This document shows, piece after piece, positions 12,848-21,467 of a DNA stretch of 25,463 nt. A program made the translations under genes and the position numbers. Within the stretch, counting starts at the first letter, position 1, and each line of letters begins with the position of its first letter. Location of the stretch: NCBI GenBank assembly GCA_035461905.1, contig DATHUV010000075.1:1-25463 (forward strand), in the 5' to 3' direction. The notes under the pieces are model-generated. The model was not told the origin of the DNA and made no database searches. It saw nothing but the letters and a program-made list of their open reading frames with translations. Source of the stretch: SZUA-442 sp035461905. Its GTDB lineage: Bacteria > Actinomycetota > Acidimicrobiia > Spongiisociales > UBA5794.

Positions 12848-14929
12848 CTAGAAGATGATGAACAGCACGGCGATCACGATCACGCCGACGAAACTGAACG
12901 CCACATACTGCTGGACCCGACCCGTGAAGGTCCTCCTCAGCACCGTTCCGGACGCACCGGTCGCGGCACCGGTTGCGTTGTACACCCCATCGACGAGACT
13001 CTCGTCCGCGACTCGCACCACGCGTGCGAGCTGCATCGAGCCAGCTCCCACTGCGTTCACGACACCGTCGATGACGTTCATGTCCACCCACAGGACGGCC
13101 CTGGCGAGGGCGCCCTTCGTGGGCCGGACGATGCCAGCCATGTAGAAGTCGTCGATGTAGTACAGGTGTTCGAACAGCGGCCACAGGACGGGGATCCGGA
13201 AGCTGTCCCGCTCGGCCTGGGTCTTTCCCGCCGCACCGCGGCCGTAGAGCATCCATCCCACGGCGAGCCCGACGAGCACGAGCGGTGTCACGATCGCGAT
13301 CAGTGCGAAGTCGAACGTCTCGGGGTGGTGATCGCCGATTCCGCTCAACGGGATCCGCGTTGCGAGCCAGTCGGTGAACCCGGTGTAGATGCCGGGCATG
13401 TTGACCCATCCCGCGCCGAGTGCGAACACGGCGAGCCCGATGAGCGGAAGCGTCATCGAGGTCGGCGACTCGTGGGGATGACCGTGACCCTTGTACTCGC
13501 CGAAGAACGTGAGCGAGAGTGCCCTCATCATGTAGAAGGCTGTGACGAAGGCTCCAGCGACGCCGAGGACGAGGATGAAGTTCGCGATCGGCTCACCGTG
13601 ACCCCCTGCGTACTTCATCGAGGCGAGGATCTCGTCCTTCGAGAAGAACCCTGCGAACGGGAACACGCCAACGAGGGCGAGCGTCCCCATCACGAATGTC
13701 CAGTAGGTCTTCGGCATGAACCTCCGGAGGCCACCCATGTCTGACATGTTGTTCGAATGAACGGCGTGGATGACCGAGCCGGCGGCGAGGAACAGGAGAG
13801 CCTTGAAGAACGCGTGGGTGAACAGGTGGAAGAGGCCAGCCGTGTACGCGCCCGCACCCATGGCGGCGACCATGTAGCCGAGCTGGCTGACGGTCGAGTA
13901 TGCGAGCACCTTCTTGATGTCGTCCTGGACTATGGCGAGGAAGCCCATGAGGAAGAGGGTGAGGCCACCGATCACGATGATGATGTTCCGAACGTCGCCG
14001 GCGAACATGCCGTCGAGGTCGAGGTAGAACGGGAACAGGCGGCCGAGAAGGTAGATGCCCGCAGTCACCATGGTGGCTGCGTGCATCAGCGCGGACACCG
14101 GTGTCGGCCCGGCCATCGCATCGGGGAGCCAGACGTGGAGAGGGAACTGGGCGGATTTGCCCATTGCCCCGATGAAGATGAGGAGGCCTGCCCAGAAGGC
14201 GTATTGGGAGAGCGCGCCGTTCTCACCGGCGACGACGACGTCGATCACGTCGTTGAAACGGAACGAGCCGACCGACGTCGCCATGATGATGGCCCCGAGG
14301 AACAGGCCGGCGTCGGCGACCTTGTTGACCATGAATGCCTTGTTGGCGGCGTCGACGTTCGCGAAGTCCTCCCAGTAGTGCCCGATGAGAAGGTACGAGG
14401 CAACACCGACCAGCTCCCATCCGACGATCAGCTGGATGAGGTTCGGGGAAGCGACGAGGACCAACATGCCACCCGCGAACAGCGAGAACGATGCGAAGAA
14501 CCAGGTGTATCGCACGTCACCCTCGAGGTAGCCCTTTGCGTATGTGAACACGAGGAGGCCCACGACGCCCACGAGGAAGTACATCATGATCGAGAGGCCG
14601 TCGACGGCGACGCCCCATTCGATCGTGTACGCACCGATCGTGGCGATATCGATCTGCCCGTAATACGCGATGCCCTCTGTGGCGTTGAGGAAGAGGAGCA
14701 CCGTGCCGTAGACAGCGACGAACCCGATCGCGAGCTCCGCCATCAACCAACCCTTGAACGGGGACCTCTTCCCGAAGAACAGGATGACGAACGTCGCGAG
14801 GATCGGCACGACCATGATGAGCCATGCGAACTCGACGAGTGGACCCGAAGTGATTCCGGGCTCGATCGCCGCCCCCTCCTCGGCGGCGAGGATCAGGTTC
14901 GGGACGACGGAGGAGAGGGTGTGCAGCAT
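12848..14929 (-). CDS. nuoL: NADH-quinone oxidoreductase subunit L
   Basis: 693 residues, the most distal antiporter-like subunit, with the long lateral helix expected in the C-terminal part. VGWELVGVASYLLIGHYW and GKSAQFPLHVWLPDAMAGPT are family hallmarks. ATG at 14929-14927 is chosen because GAGGGG lies 6 bases upstream; a TTG two codons earlier overlaps the nuoK stop as TTGA and is a weaker alternative. Confidence 0.97.
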   Translation of the reverse strand: MLHTLSSVVPNLILAAEEGAAIEPGITSGPLVEFAWLIMVVPILATFVILFFGKRSPFKGWLMAELAIGFVAVYGTVLLFLNATEGIAYYGQIDIATIGAYTIEWGVAVDGLSIMMYFLVGVVGLLVFTYAKGYLEGDVRYTWFFASFSLFAGGMLVLVASPNLIQLIVGWELVGVASYLLIGHYWEDFANVDAANKAFMVNKVADAGLFLGAIIMATSVGSFRFNDVIDVVVAGENGALSQYAFWAGLLIFIGAMGKSAQFPLHVWLPDAMAGPTPVSALMHAATMVTAGIYLLGRLFPFYLDLDGMFAGDVRNIIIVIGGLTLFLMGFLAIVQDDIKKVLAYSTVSQLGYMVAAMGAGAYTAGLFHLFTHAFFKALLFLAAGSVIHAVHSNNMSDMGGLRRFMPKTYWTFVMGTLALVGVFPFAGFFSKDEILASMKYAGGHGEPIANFILVLGVAGAFVTAFYMMRALSLTFFGEYKGHGHPHESPTSMTLPLIGLAVFALGAGWVNMPGIYTGFTDWLATRIPLSGIGDHHPETFDFALIAIVTPLVLVGLAVGWMLYGRGAAGKTQAERDSFRIPVLWPLFEHLYYIDDFYMAGIVRPTKGALARAVLWVDMNVIDGVVNAVGAGSMQLARVVRVADESLVDGVYNATGAATGASGTVLRRTFTGRVQQYVAFSFVGVIVIAVLFIIF

Positions 14930-14931
14930 CG

Positions 14932-15237
14932 TCAACCCCTCATCAGCCGGAGCTCGTCGGGATCAGCGGACTGGCGATTCCGGAAGATCATCAACACGAT
15001 CGCGATACCGATGCCGACCTCGGCGGCCGCGAGGGCAATGATGAACAGCGAGAAGATCTGCCCTGAATGCGTCGGGTCACGGAGATACACGTCGAACGCC
15101 ACGAGGTTGACGTTCGCGGCTGCAAGCATCAACTCGACCGAGGCGAGGACCAACACGGCGTTCTTGCGGGTGATCACACCGTAGAGGCCGATCGAGAACA
15201 GAGCGGTCCCGAGGAGCACGAACTGCACGATGGTCAT
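14932..15237 (-). CDS. nuoK: NADH-quinone oxidoreductase subunit K
   Basis: 101 residues, three transmembrane helices, normal length. Conserved membrane glutamates sit in LASVELMLAAANVNL and LAAAEVGIGIA, part of the charged central axis that couples quinone reduction to proton pumping. The ATG overlaps the nuoJ stop as ATGA, implying coupled translation. Confidence 0.96.
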   Translation of the reverse strand: MTIVQFVLLGTALFSIGLYGVITRKNAVLVLASVELMLAAANVNLVAFDVYLRDPTHSGQIFSLFIIALAAAEVGIGIAIVLMIFRNRQSADPDELRLMRG

Positions 15238-15776
15238 CGTGTCCCGTCCTTGTCGTCGCGGCGTGCGAGGGCGATTCCTCCGATGAGGGCTGCGAGGAGG
15301 ACGAAGGACAGCACCTCGAACGGGATGATCAACCTCGTGAAGATGAGGTCGGCGAGCGTCGATGTCGGCGTCGACTCGAACGGCTCGATCATGGCGCTCC
15401 CGAATGCATCGACCGATCCCCACGCGATCATGCCGAAGAAGACGAGCGAGAGCAGGCCAGCGGGCCGTGTGACGTTGGTGCCCTGGCTCAGGGCAGTCGT
15501 GGTCCCGAGAGGCGCCCTGGTGATCATGATGCCTATCAGGAAGAGGATGATGACCGCGCCGATGTAGACGAGCACGACGGTCCATCCGACGAACTCGGCT
15601 CCCAGCATCAGGAACAGTGCAGCCGTCCCCGCGAGGGCCACGACGAGGTACAGGACCGCCCTCACGATGTTCTGCGTCGTGACGGTCATCCACGCGCTGA
15701 ACAGCGTCGGGAGCGCGATGATCAGGAAGATCCAGTTCGCGACCTCGCTGAGCCAATCGGAGAGGGACACCGTCAT
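15234..15776 (-). CDS. nuoJ: NADH-quinone oxidoreductase subunit J
   Basis: 180 residues, five predicted transmembrane helices. The conserved helix 3 region reads FVGWTVVLVYIGAVIILFLI, the segment that switches between alpha and pi helix in complex I structures. The ATG directly follows the nuoI TAG stop, with GGAG six bases before it. Confidence 0.95.
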   Translation of the reverse strand: MTVSLSDWLSEVANWIFLIIALPTLFSAWMTVTTQNIVRAVLYLVVALAGTAALFLMLGAEFVGWTVVLVYIGAVIILFLIGIMITRAPLGTTTALSQGTNVTRPAGLLSLVFFGMIAWGSVDAFGSAMIEPFESTPTSTLADLIFTRLIIPFEVLSFVLLAALIGGIALARRDDKDGTR

Positions 15777-16247
15777 CTACGACTCCAGCGCGGGCGGGTC
15801 GGGGACGGTCGAGAGCCAGTAGGTGAGACGCTCCTTGTCATGGAGCATGAGCGACACGTTCTCCTCGCTGTACTCGTACTCAGGGCTCCAGTGGAGCGCG
15901 TCGAAAGGACACACCTCGACGCAGATGCCGCAGTACATGCACAGGCTGTAGTCGATGTCGAACCGGTCGAGCGTCGCTCGGGCCCGAGGGCGGCCGCCCG
16001 GCTTCGATGGTGGCTGCTCCTCCTTGTGGCCCTCGATGTAGATGCACCAGTCGGGGCACTCCCGGGCACACAGCATGCACACGGTGCAGTTGTCGACATC
16101 GAGCGAGATGACGCCTCGTGCGCGCGGCACGGGTATCTCCTTCTCCTGCGGGTACATCGTCACCGGCGCCTTCTTGAGCATCGTCCGGAAGGTGAGGCCC
16201 ATGCCCTTGAGGAGGCCGAGGAACGGGAATCGAACGGTCTTGGGCAT
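15777..16247 (-). CDS. nuoI: NADH-quinone oxidoreductase subunit I
   Basis: 156 residues. Two 4Fe-4S ferredoxin motifs: Cys54, 57, 60, 64 (CTVCMLCARECP) and Cys103, 106, 109, 113 (CMYCGICVEVCP), carrying clusters N6a and N6b toward the quinone site. The basic, proline-rich linker between them (about residues 75-92) is a little long. The ATG overlaps the nuoH stop by one base (TGATG). In an 11-subunit enzyme this subunit is the likely docking place for an outside electron donor. Confidence 0.96.
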   Translation of the reverse strand: MPKTVRFPFLGLLKGMGLTFRTMLKKAPVTMYPQEKEIPVPRARGVISLDVDNCTVCMLCARECPDWCIYIEGHKEEQPPSKPGGRPRARATLDRFDIDYSLCMYCGICVEVCPFDALHWSPEYEYSEENVSLMLHDKERLTYWLSTVPDPPALES

Positions 16248-17272
16248 CAGAGGACCACCTTGAAGATCGATACGAGTGCGATGTTTGCGAGCCCGAGCGG
16301 GACGAGCCACGTCCACGCCAGGGTCTGGAGCTGGTCCTCACGAAGGCGCGGCCAGGTCCATCGGATCCAGATGATGATGAAGACGAGGATGGCGATCTTG
16401 AGCAGCAGCACACCAGGGCCTGCGATGTTGGCGAGCGTCCCCGACAGTCCGGGAGCGGCGTATCCGCCGAGGTACAGGGTCGCCGCAATGGCCGAGAGGC
16501 CGATCATCGACGCGTACTCGCCGAGGAAGAACATCGTGAATCGGATGCCCGAGTACTCGGTGAGGTATCCCATCGTGAGCTCGGACTCTGCGATCGGCAT
16601 GTCGAACGGGATGCGGCTGAGTTCCGCCACTGCTGCGATCATGAAGATGGCGAAGCCGAGGATCTGTCCCCGGACCAGGAACGGCATGGACACCTCGAAC
16701 CCGGCGATCGTGAACCATGTCTGCGTTTGGGCGTCGACGATGCCGTTGAGCGACATGGTCCCCGCCTGGATGACGACGGCGACAACGGCGAGGACGAGCG
16801 GCAGCTCGTACGCGATGAGCTGCGCGGCTGCCCGCAGGCCACCGATGAGCGAGTACTTGTTCCCGGACGACCAACCCGCCATGAGCACACCGAGGACGGA
16901 CAGGGACGAGATCGCGAGCAGGTAGAACGCGCCGACGTCCAGGTTCGCCCCCACGAGGTCCGGGCCGAACGGGATCACGACGAATACACCGATCGTCGCC
17001 ATCAACACGACGTACGGTGCGAACCCGTACACGGTCCTGTCCGCCGTGTTCGGAGCGAGATCCTCCTTCTGGAGGAACTTCAAACCGTCAGCGAGGGGCT
17101 GGGCCCAACCCCACCGGCCACCCGCGTAATACGGGCCGATACGAGACTGCATGTGAGAGCCGATCTTGAGCTCCGCGTAGATCACGACGAGGGCTCCCGT
17201 GAGGACCACGAGCAACACGCCCACCACCTTGATGATCAGCTGAACCCAGAAACCGTCGAGGAACTCCATCAT
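16247..17272 (-). CDS. nuoH: NADH-quinone oxidoreductase subunit H
   Basis: 341 residues, eight transmembrane helices; forms the quinone entry tunnel with NuoB and NuoD. Motifs: RIGPYYAG, KFLQKEDLAPNTADR, and the acidic loop PFDMPIAESELTMGY followed by TEYSGIRF. Of the two consecutive ATG codons the first (17272) is chosen because it gives the ATGA overlap with the nuoD stop and has GGGGGA eight bases upstream. It directly follows nuoD, with no room for nuoE, F or G. Confidence 0.96.
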   Translation of the reverse strand: MMEFLDGFWVQLIIKVVGVLLVVLTGALVVIYAELKIGSHMQSRIGPYYAGGRWGWAQPLADGLKFLQKEDLAPNTADRTVYGFAPYVVLMATIGVFVVIPFGPDLVGANLDVGAFYLLAISSLSVLGVLMAGWSSGNKYSLIGGLRAAAQLIAYELPLVLAVVAVVIQAGTMSLNGIVDAQTQTWFTIAGFEVSMPFLVRGQILGFAIFMIAAVAELSRIPFDMPIAESELTMGYLTEYSGIRFTMFFLGEYASMIGLSAIAATLYLGGYAAPGLSGTLANIAGPGVLLLKIAILVFIIIWIRWTWPRLREDQLQTLAWTWLVPLGLANIALVSIFKVVL

Positions 17273-18453
17273 CGGTCGACATCCCCCAGCACGAAGTCGA
17301 GCGAGCCCATGATCGCCACGAGGTCGGGAAGGAGCTGTCCGGGGAGGACCCACGGGAGGATCGACAGGTTCGAAAAGGAGGTCGAACGGATCTTGACGCG
17401 GTACGGGACCTTCCCACCCTCGGACACGATGTAGTACCCGAACTCGCCCTTCGGGTTCTCCGCACGCGAGTACACCTGGCCCCTCGGCGGTTTCAGGACG
17501 CGGGGCACTTTGGTCTGGAGGGGTCCCGACGGGATCTTGTCGATCGCCTGGCGCACGATCCGTGCGGACTGCCTGATCTCCTCGAGGCGCACGACGTACC
17601 GGTCGAAACAGTCACCGTCGTTGCCGACAGGCACATCGAAATCGACCTGGTCGTAGGTCAGGTACGGCTCGGCCTTGCGCAGGTCGTATCTGATCCCCGA
17701 AGCACGGAGGTTCGGACCTGACAAGCCGTATGCGACCGCCTTGTCCTGCGGGATCACGCCGACACCCACGGTGCGCATCTTGAAGAACTCGTTGCCCGTC
17801 ACGAGCTGGTCGATGTCGTCGCAGATCTGGTCCATGCGGTCCATCGCCTCGCGAGTCCGTTCGAAGAAGCCGCTGGGAAGGTCCATCGACTGTTTCTTCG
17901 TGACCGACCCTCCCCCGTAGACCGGCTTGACGCCGCCGACGCGGTTGAAGTTCGGGTGGAAGCGGCCACCCGTGACCTCTTCGATCAGCTCGAGGATGAA
18001 CTCGCGCTCACGCAGCGCATGCATGAGGGGCGTGGTCGCTCCGAGCTCGAGGGGATATGAGGACATGAACACGAGATGGGACGAGATTCGGGCGAGCTCG
18101 GAGAGGATGAGTCGGATCCACTGCGCCCGCTCGGGGACCTCGATGCCCATGAGGCGTTCGACACCCTGGATGAAGGGGATCTCGTTCGCAAAGCCCGAAA
18201 CCCAGTCGATGCGGTTGACCAGCGTGGTGATCTGGGCGTAGGTACGAACCTCGGTGAGCTTCTCGTACCCGCGATGCATGTACCCGATGACCGGTTCGAC
18301 CTCCTGGACCCTCTCCCCGTCGACCTTGGCCACGAGCCTGAGCACACCGTGGGTCGACGGGTGCTGTGGCCCGATGTTGAGCGTCATGTCCGGCGTCTGG
18401 ATCTCGACCGAAACGGCCGCCTCGGAACGGTGCATCATCTCCATCGACGTCAT
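17269..18453 (-). CDS. nuoD: NADH-quinone oxidoreductase subunit D
   Basis: 394 residues, the 49-kDa subunit of the Q module. NIGPQHPSTHGVLRL contains the quinone-site histidine. EPVIGYMHRGYEKL and the end SLDFVLGDVDR are family hallmarks. The arginine-bearing N-terminal region is the homologue of the NDUFAF7 target in mitochondria. The start ATG overlaps the nuoC stop (ATGA). Confidence 0.97.
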   Translation of the reverse strand: MTSMEMMHRSEAAVSVEIQTPDMTLNIGPQHPSTHGVLRLVAKVDGERVQEVEPVIGYMHRGYEKLTEVRTYAQITTLVNRIDWVSGFANEIPFIQGVERLMGIEVPERAQWIRLILSELARISSHLVFMSSYPLELGATTPLMHALREREFILELIEEVTGGRFHPNFNRVGGVKPVYGGGSVTKKQSMDLPSGFFERTREAMDRMDQICDDIDQLVTGNEFFKMRTVGVGVIPQDKAVAYGLSGPNLRASGIRYDLRKAEPYLTYDQVDFDVPVGNDGDCFDRYVVRLEEIRQSARIVRQAIDKIPSGPLQTKVPRVLKPPRGQVYSRAENPKGEFGYYIVSEGGKVPYRVKIRSTSFSNLSILPWVLPGQLLPDLVAIMGSLDFVLGDVDR

Positions 18454-19076
18454 GTGTCACCGTCCGCATCTTCGGAGGTGCCCTCTTCATCGTCGTCGGA
18501 TCCCGGCATGCCCTCGACGTCGACGTCGCCAGGCCATGGCTTGACCTCGCGTGCGAGCAGCGGATACGACTTGAGGAGCGGATGGCCGATGAAGTCGTCC
18601 GGCAGGTACAACGGCATGAGGTTGGTGTTCCCCGGGAAGTCGATGCCGAACATCTCGTGCGCCTCGCGTTCGTGCCATGCGGCCCCCGGCAGGTGCGGTG
18701 TGAGGGAGTCGATCGAGGGATCGTCCTTGCCGATAGAGGTCACGAGGATCGCGCCGTCTGCGTTCTCGACGGAGGAGAGGCGACACAGGATCTCGAATCG
18801 CTCCTCGAGGTTCTCGACGTCCGCGACGGGGTCACCGACCTGTATCTCCTTCGACCAATCGATCGCCGAGAGCCACGAGAAGAACGGCAGCTCCTCGTTC
18901 GCGGCAACGACTGTCTCTACCCAACGATCGGAGTCGACCAGGATGCGGACCGTACCGAACTCGACGGTGTACGCGTTCGCTCCGAGCCGCTCTGCGAGCG
19001 CCGAGGCGTAGGCATCGAGGGAATCCGCCTCCGCGGCACCGTCCTCGACGGTCGCAGTGTCAGGCGCGTCGCTCAT
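18450..19076 (-). CDS. nuoC: NADH-quinone oxidoreductase subunit C
   Basis: 208 residues, 30-kDa subunit of the Q module. The family core WHEREAHEMFGIDFPGN, then LYLPDDFIGHPLLKSYP, is present. N- and C-terminal extensions are very acidic; the last 25 residues include SDDDEEGTSEDADGD and may be disordered. The start ATG lies inside nuoB (17-base overlap) with GGAG eight bases upstream. Confidence 0.95.
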   Translation of the reverse strand: MSDAPDTATVEDGAAEADSLDAYASALAERLGANAYTVEFGTVRILVDSDRWVETVVAANEELPFFSWLSAIDWSKEIQVGDPVADVENLEERFEILCRLSSVENADGAILVTSIGKDDPSIDSLTPHLPGAAWHEREAHEMFGIDFPGNTNLMPLYLPDDFIGHPLLKSYPLLAREVKPWPGDVDVEGMPGSDDDEEGTSEDADGDT

Positions 19077-19557
19077 CGACCCCGCTCCACTTCTTGCGAA
19101 CGTCCTCGTTCATGATCCGATCCTGGAGCATCACGATGCCCTCGAGGAGGGCCTCCGGCCGTGGCGGACACCCCGGCACGTAAACGTCGACCGGAATGAT
19201 CTGGTCGACGCCCTTGGTGACGGAGTACGAGTCCCAGTACGGGCCTCCGGTGTTCGAGCACGATCCCATCGAGATCACGTACTTCGGCTCGGGCATCTGG
19301 TCGTAGAGGCGCTTGATCGCGGGCGCCATCTTGTCGGTCACCGTGCCGGCGACGACCATCAGGTCGGCCTGCCTCGGGGAGGCGGGCAGTGGAACGATCC
19401 CGAAACGCATGAAGTCGTAGCGCGGTCCCGACACGGCCATTACCTCGATCGCGCAACACGCGAGCCCGAACTGGAAATACCACAACGAGTACTTCCGGGA
19501 CCAGTTGAGTAACCAGCTGAGCGGCTTGGGGGCGCCGAACTTGTCGATCACTCCCAT
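19060..19557 (-). CDS. nuoB: NADH-quinone oxidoreductase subunit B
   Basis: 165 residues; carries the terminal 4Fe-4S cluster N2 next to the quinone. Ligands are Cys34 and Cys35 (GLACCAIEVM), Cys100 (MGSCSNTGG) and Cys130 (VPGCPPRPEAL). ATG at 19557 overlaps the end of nuoA by 10 bases. Confidence 0.97.
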   Translation of the reverse strand: MGVIDKFGAPKPLSWLLNWSRKYSLWYFQFGLACCAIEVMAVSGPRYDFMRFGIVPLPASPRQADLMVVAGTVTDKMAPAIKRLYDQMPEPKYVISMGSCSNTGGPYWDSYSVTKGVDQIIPVDVYVPGCPPRPEALLEGIVMLQDRIMNEDVRKKWSGVDERRA

Positions 19558-19931
19558 TTCAGGACACCCTTGCGGATCGCATACAGGAGACCCTCGAGCA
19601 GGGTCGCGATGAACAGGAACATCACCACGAGGGCCTGCAATCCACCACCGGACTCGGCGAACGATTCGAGCTGGATCGCCCACGGGAAGATGAAGACGGC
19701 CTCGACGTCGAAGATGAGGAAGAGCAGGGCAAAGATGTAATACCGGATGTGGCTCTGGTTCCAGCCCCCGCCGATGGGCTCGATGCCGGACTCGTAGGGG
19801 ACATCCTTCAGGCCACCGGGGGCCTTCGGAGACAGCAACTTGTTCGCGCCGATGGCGCCTGCGACGAGGACGGCTCCCATCGTGACGAACACCGCGACCG
19901 TGATGTAGTCGCCGTAGTACTGGTTGAGCAC
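19548..19931 (-). CDS. nuoA: NADH-quinone oxidoreductase subunit A
   Basis: 127 residues, three transmembrane helices. The conserved YESGIEPIGGGWNQSHIRYY and FLIFDVEAVFIFPWA are present. GTG at 19931-19929 is chosen: it gives the usual NuoA length, has AAGGG seven bases upstream, and lies downstream of a good promoter. The in-frame ATG at 20018 would lie upstream of that promoter's -10. First gene of the operon. Confidence 0.93.
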   Translation of the reverse strand: MLNQYYGDYITVAVFVTMGAVLVAGAIGANKLLSPKAPGGLKDVPYESGIEPIGGGWNQSHIRYYIFALLFLIFDVEAVFIFPWAIQLESFAESGGGLQALVVMFLFIATLLEGLLYAIRKGVLKWE

Positions 19932-19982
19932 CCCGAAACCCTTCGAGCCGTGAATCGACCGTACGGTCGCCAACGGGGGCGG

Positions 19983-20013
19983 ATTGTAACGGGAGTGATG
20001 GCGCCACACCCAA
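19983..20013 (-). promoter_or_regulatory. Probable promoter of the nuo operon
   Basis: On the minus strand TACAAT (19988-19983) is a near-consensus -10, and TTGGGT (20013-20008) lies 19 bases upstream as -35. The predicted leader is about 45 bases to the nuoA GTG. It is the only good promoter I see before the 11-gene operon. Confidence 0.5.
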
Positions 20014-20055
20014 TTCATCGGCCGGCACCGCTTCTCGTCAGGTCCGGGGAACCTG

Positions 20056-20061
20056 TACGGT
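20056..20061 (+). promoter_or_regulatory. -10 box of the phosphodiesterase gene (leaderless type)
   Basis: TACGGT lies 6 bases before the ATG at 20068, the leaderless geometry seen at several other genes here. TTCTCG at 18-base spacing is a weak -35. Confidence 0.45.
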
Positions 20062-20067
20062 GCGTGC

Positions 20068-21159
20068 ATGGCCGCCACCACCCCACCGAATCAGACCGGC
20101 AGGGGACTCGTGAACCTGGTGTCGGAACTCGAACAGCGGTTGATCGGCACGGCACCGAGCGTTGGTCTCGACCCAGACCTCGCTCGCTTCATCCCCGAAG
20201 CGACAACCTTCGTGTTCGTCCTCTTCGACGGCCTCGGCGCCGATCAGCTCGATCGCCTCGAGACGAGGGAGGTGGCCACCTCATTCGTCGGATCGATCGA
20301 TGCACCATTCCCCACCACCACGACCGTCAGCCTCGCAACGATCGCCACGGGCACGTCGCCTGCGAGACACGGTCTCCTCGCCCACGCGCTCCGAATCCCT
20401 GCCCTCGGCACCACCGTGAACACGATCCACATGCGCACCGTCTGGGGAGGCGAGGTCGAGGTTCCGCTCGGGACCTTCCTTCCCGCCCCCACACTGTGGC
20501 AGAGACTCTCGAACGCGGGCGTCGAACCGATCGTCGTGCAGCCGGGCAACTTCACCGACACCTCGCTCACGAAGGTCCTGTACCGCGGGGCACGCTTCGA
20601 GGGGTATTACTCGCTCGAGGAGGCGGTGACGGTCACAGTCGACGTCGCATCCCACCCCGGCAGGATCGTGTTCCTCTACGTTCCGTTCGTCGACCTCGCC
20701 GCTCACATGCACGGCCAGGCGAGCCGTGAGTACGCCGAAGCGCTGTCACTGGCGGACACGATCTGGGGCAGGCTGTGCGCCGCACTCGATCCGGGTGTCG
20801 CCATGGTCGGGACGGCGGACCACGGCCACACGGATATCGCGCCGGATCGAAGAGTCCGTCTGAGGGAGGCTGAAGAGCACGACCTCCACCTCTACGGCGA
20901 CTCTCGCGCCCTCTTCGTGACGGGTGACCCGAGCCGCATCCTCGACCGCGTTCCGGGTGTGTGGATCCCCCGGGCTGACCTCGTCCCGTTCTGGGGTCCC
21001 GATCCCGTTGATCCGGAGTACGCGGACCGCCTGCCCGACGGCGTTCTGTTTCCTGAGCCGGGCTGGACCGTCTTCGCCCGGTACATGAACGACCGGCTCG
21101 TCGGGTATCACGGCGGCCTCACCGATCCGGAGCGCCAGATCCCGGTGCTCGTTCGATGA
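20068..21159 (+). CDS. Alkaline-phosphatase-superfamily phosphodiesterase / nucleotide pyrophosphatase
   Basis: 363 residues. Metal Asp54 in VLFDGLGADQL; the nucleophile region FPTTTTVSLATIATG (Thr85 by alignment to NPP enzymes), then TSPARHG. Further metal ligands sit in VPFVDLAAHMHG, TADHGHTD and the late YHGGLT. This is the ligand order of the type I phosphodiesterase/nucleotide pyrophosphatase family. There is no signal peptide or membrane segment, so it is probably cytoplasmic; substrate unknown. Divergent from nuoA, with 136 bases between starts. The last 20 bases before and including the stop recur exactly at 25441-25460. Confidence 0.9.
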   Translation: MAATTPPNQTGRGLVNLVSELEQRLIGTAPSVGLDPDLARFIPEATTFVFVLFDGLGADQLDRLETREVATSFVGSIDAPFPTTTTVSLATIATGTSPARHGLLAHALRIPALGTTVNTIHMRTVWGGEVEVPLGTFLPAPTLWQRLSNAGVEPIVVQPGNFTDTSLTKVLYRGARFEGYYSLEEAVTVTVDVASHPGRIVFLYVPFVDLAAHMHGQASREYAEALSLADTIWGRLCAALDPGVAMVGTADHGHTDIAPDRRVRLREAEEHDLHLYGDSRALFVTGDPSRILDRVPGVWIPRADLVPFWGPDPVDPEYADRLPDGVLFPEPGWTVFARYMNDRLVGYHGGLTDPERQIPVLVR

Positions 21160-21251
21160 AGCGGTCATCATCGATCGGCATCTGACTAGTCAAACGAGAA
21201 TCCGATGATCTGTGTCTGTACCCGGTGCCCATGGCTTCCGACGATGGGTAG

Positions 21252-21413
21252 GTGGAACAGAGACCTCCGATCTACCGGCAGACGTGCGCGAAGTGCGATC
21301 GCCCCGCTCTGACCTTCGATGCGAAGGACCAGGCGCTGTGCCCTCGCCACGCCACGTCCTTCGTCGGCGAGGAATCGACGGTGGACGACGACGACGATGT
21401 CGAACGCTGGTAG
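21252..21413 (+). CDS. Small zinc-ribbon-like protein (53 residues)
   Basis: GTG start, stop TAG at 21411. The product begins MEQRPPIYRQTCAKCDRPAL and has a CAKC pair, then CPRH about 20 residues later: a Cys-x-x-Cys / Cys-x-x-His set that could hold one zinc. It ends in an acidic tail with five consecutive Asp. Third codon positions are almost all G or C, as in neighbouring real genes. GACGAT lies 6 bases before the GTG, hinting at a leaderless start. Function unknown; possibly a nucleic-acid or protein-binding zinc ribbon. Confidence 0.65.
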   Translation: MEQRPPIYRQTCAKCDRPALTFDAKDQALCPRHATSFVGEESTVDDDDDVERW

Positions 21414-21467
21414 CGCGTGGACTGTGCGCCGACCGATCAGGGCGTCGGAGCCAGTTCGATCCGGACC

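Noticed and set aside
13757..15184. 475-codon open frame on the plus strand opposite nuoL/nuoK
   Set aside because: Product is an improbable Glu/Asp/His/Arg-rich string and the strand opposite carries unmistakable NuoL and NuoK. Similar shadows lie opposite nuoB, nuoD, nuoM and nuoN.
19932..20018. Longer NuoA starting at the ATG at 20018
   Set aside because: The extra 29 residues are not NuoA-like, and the likely promoter -10 (19988-19983) lies downstream of that ATG.
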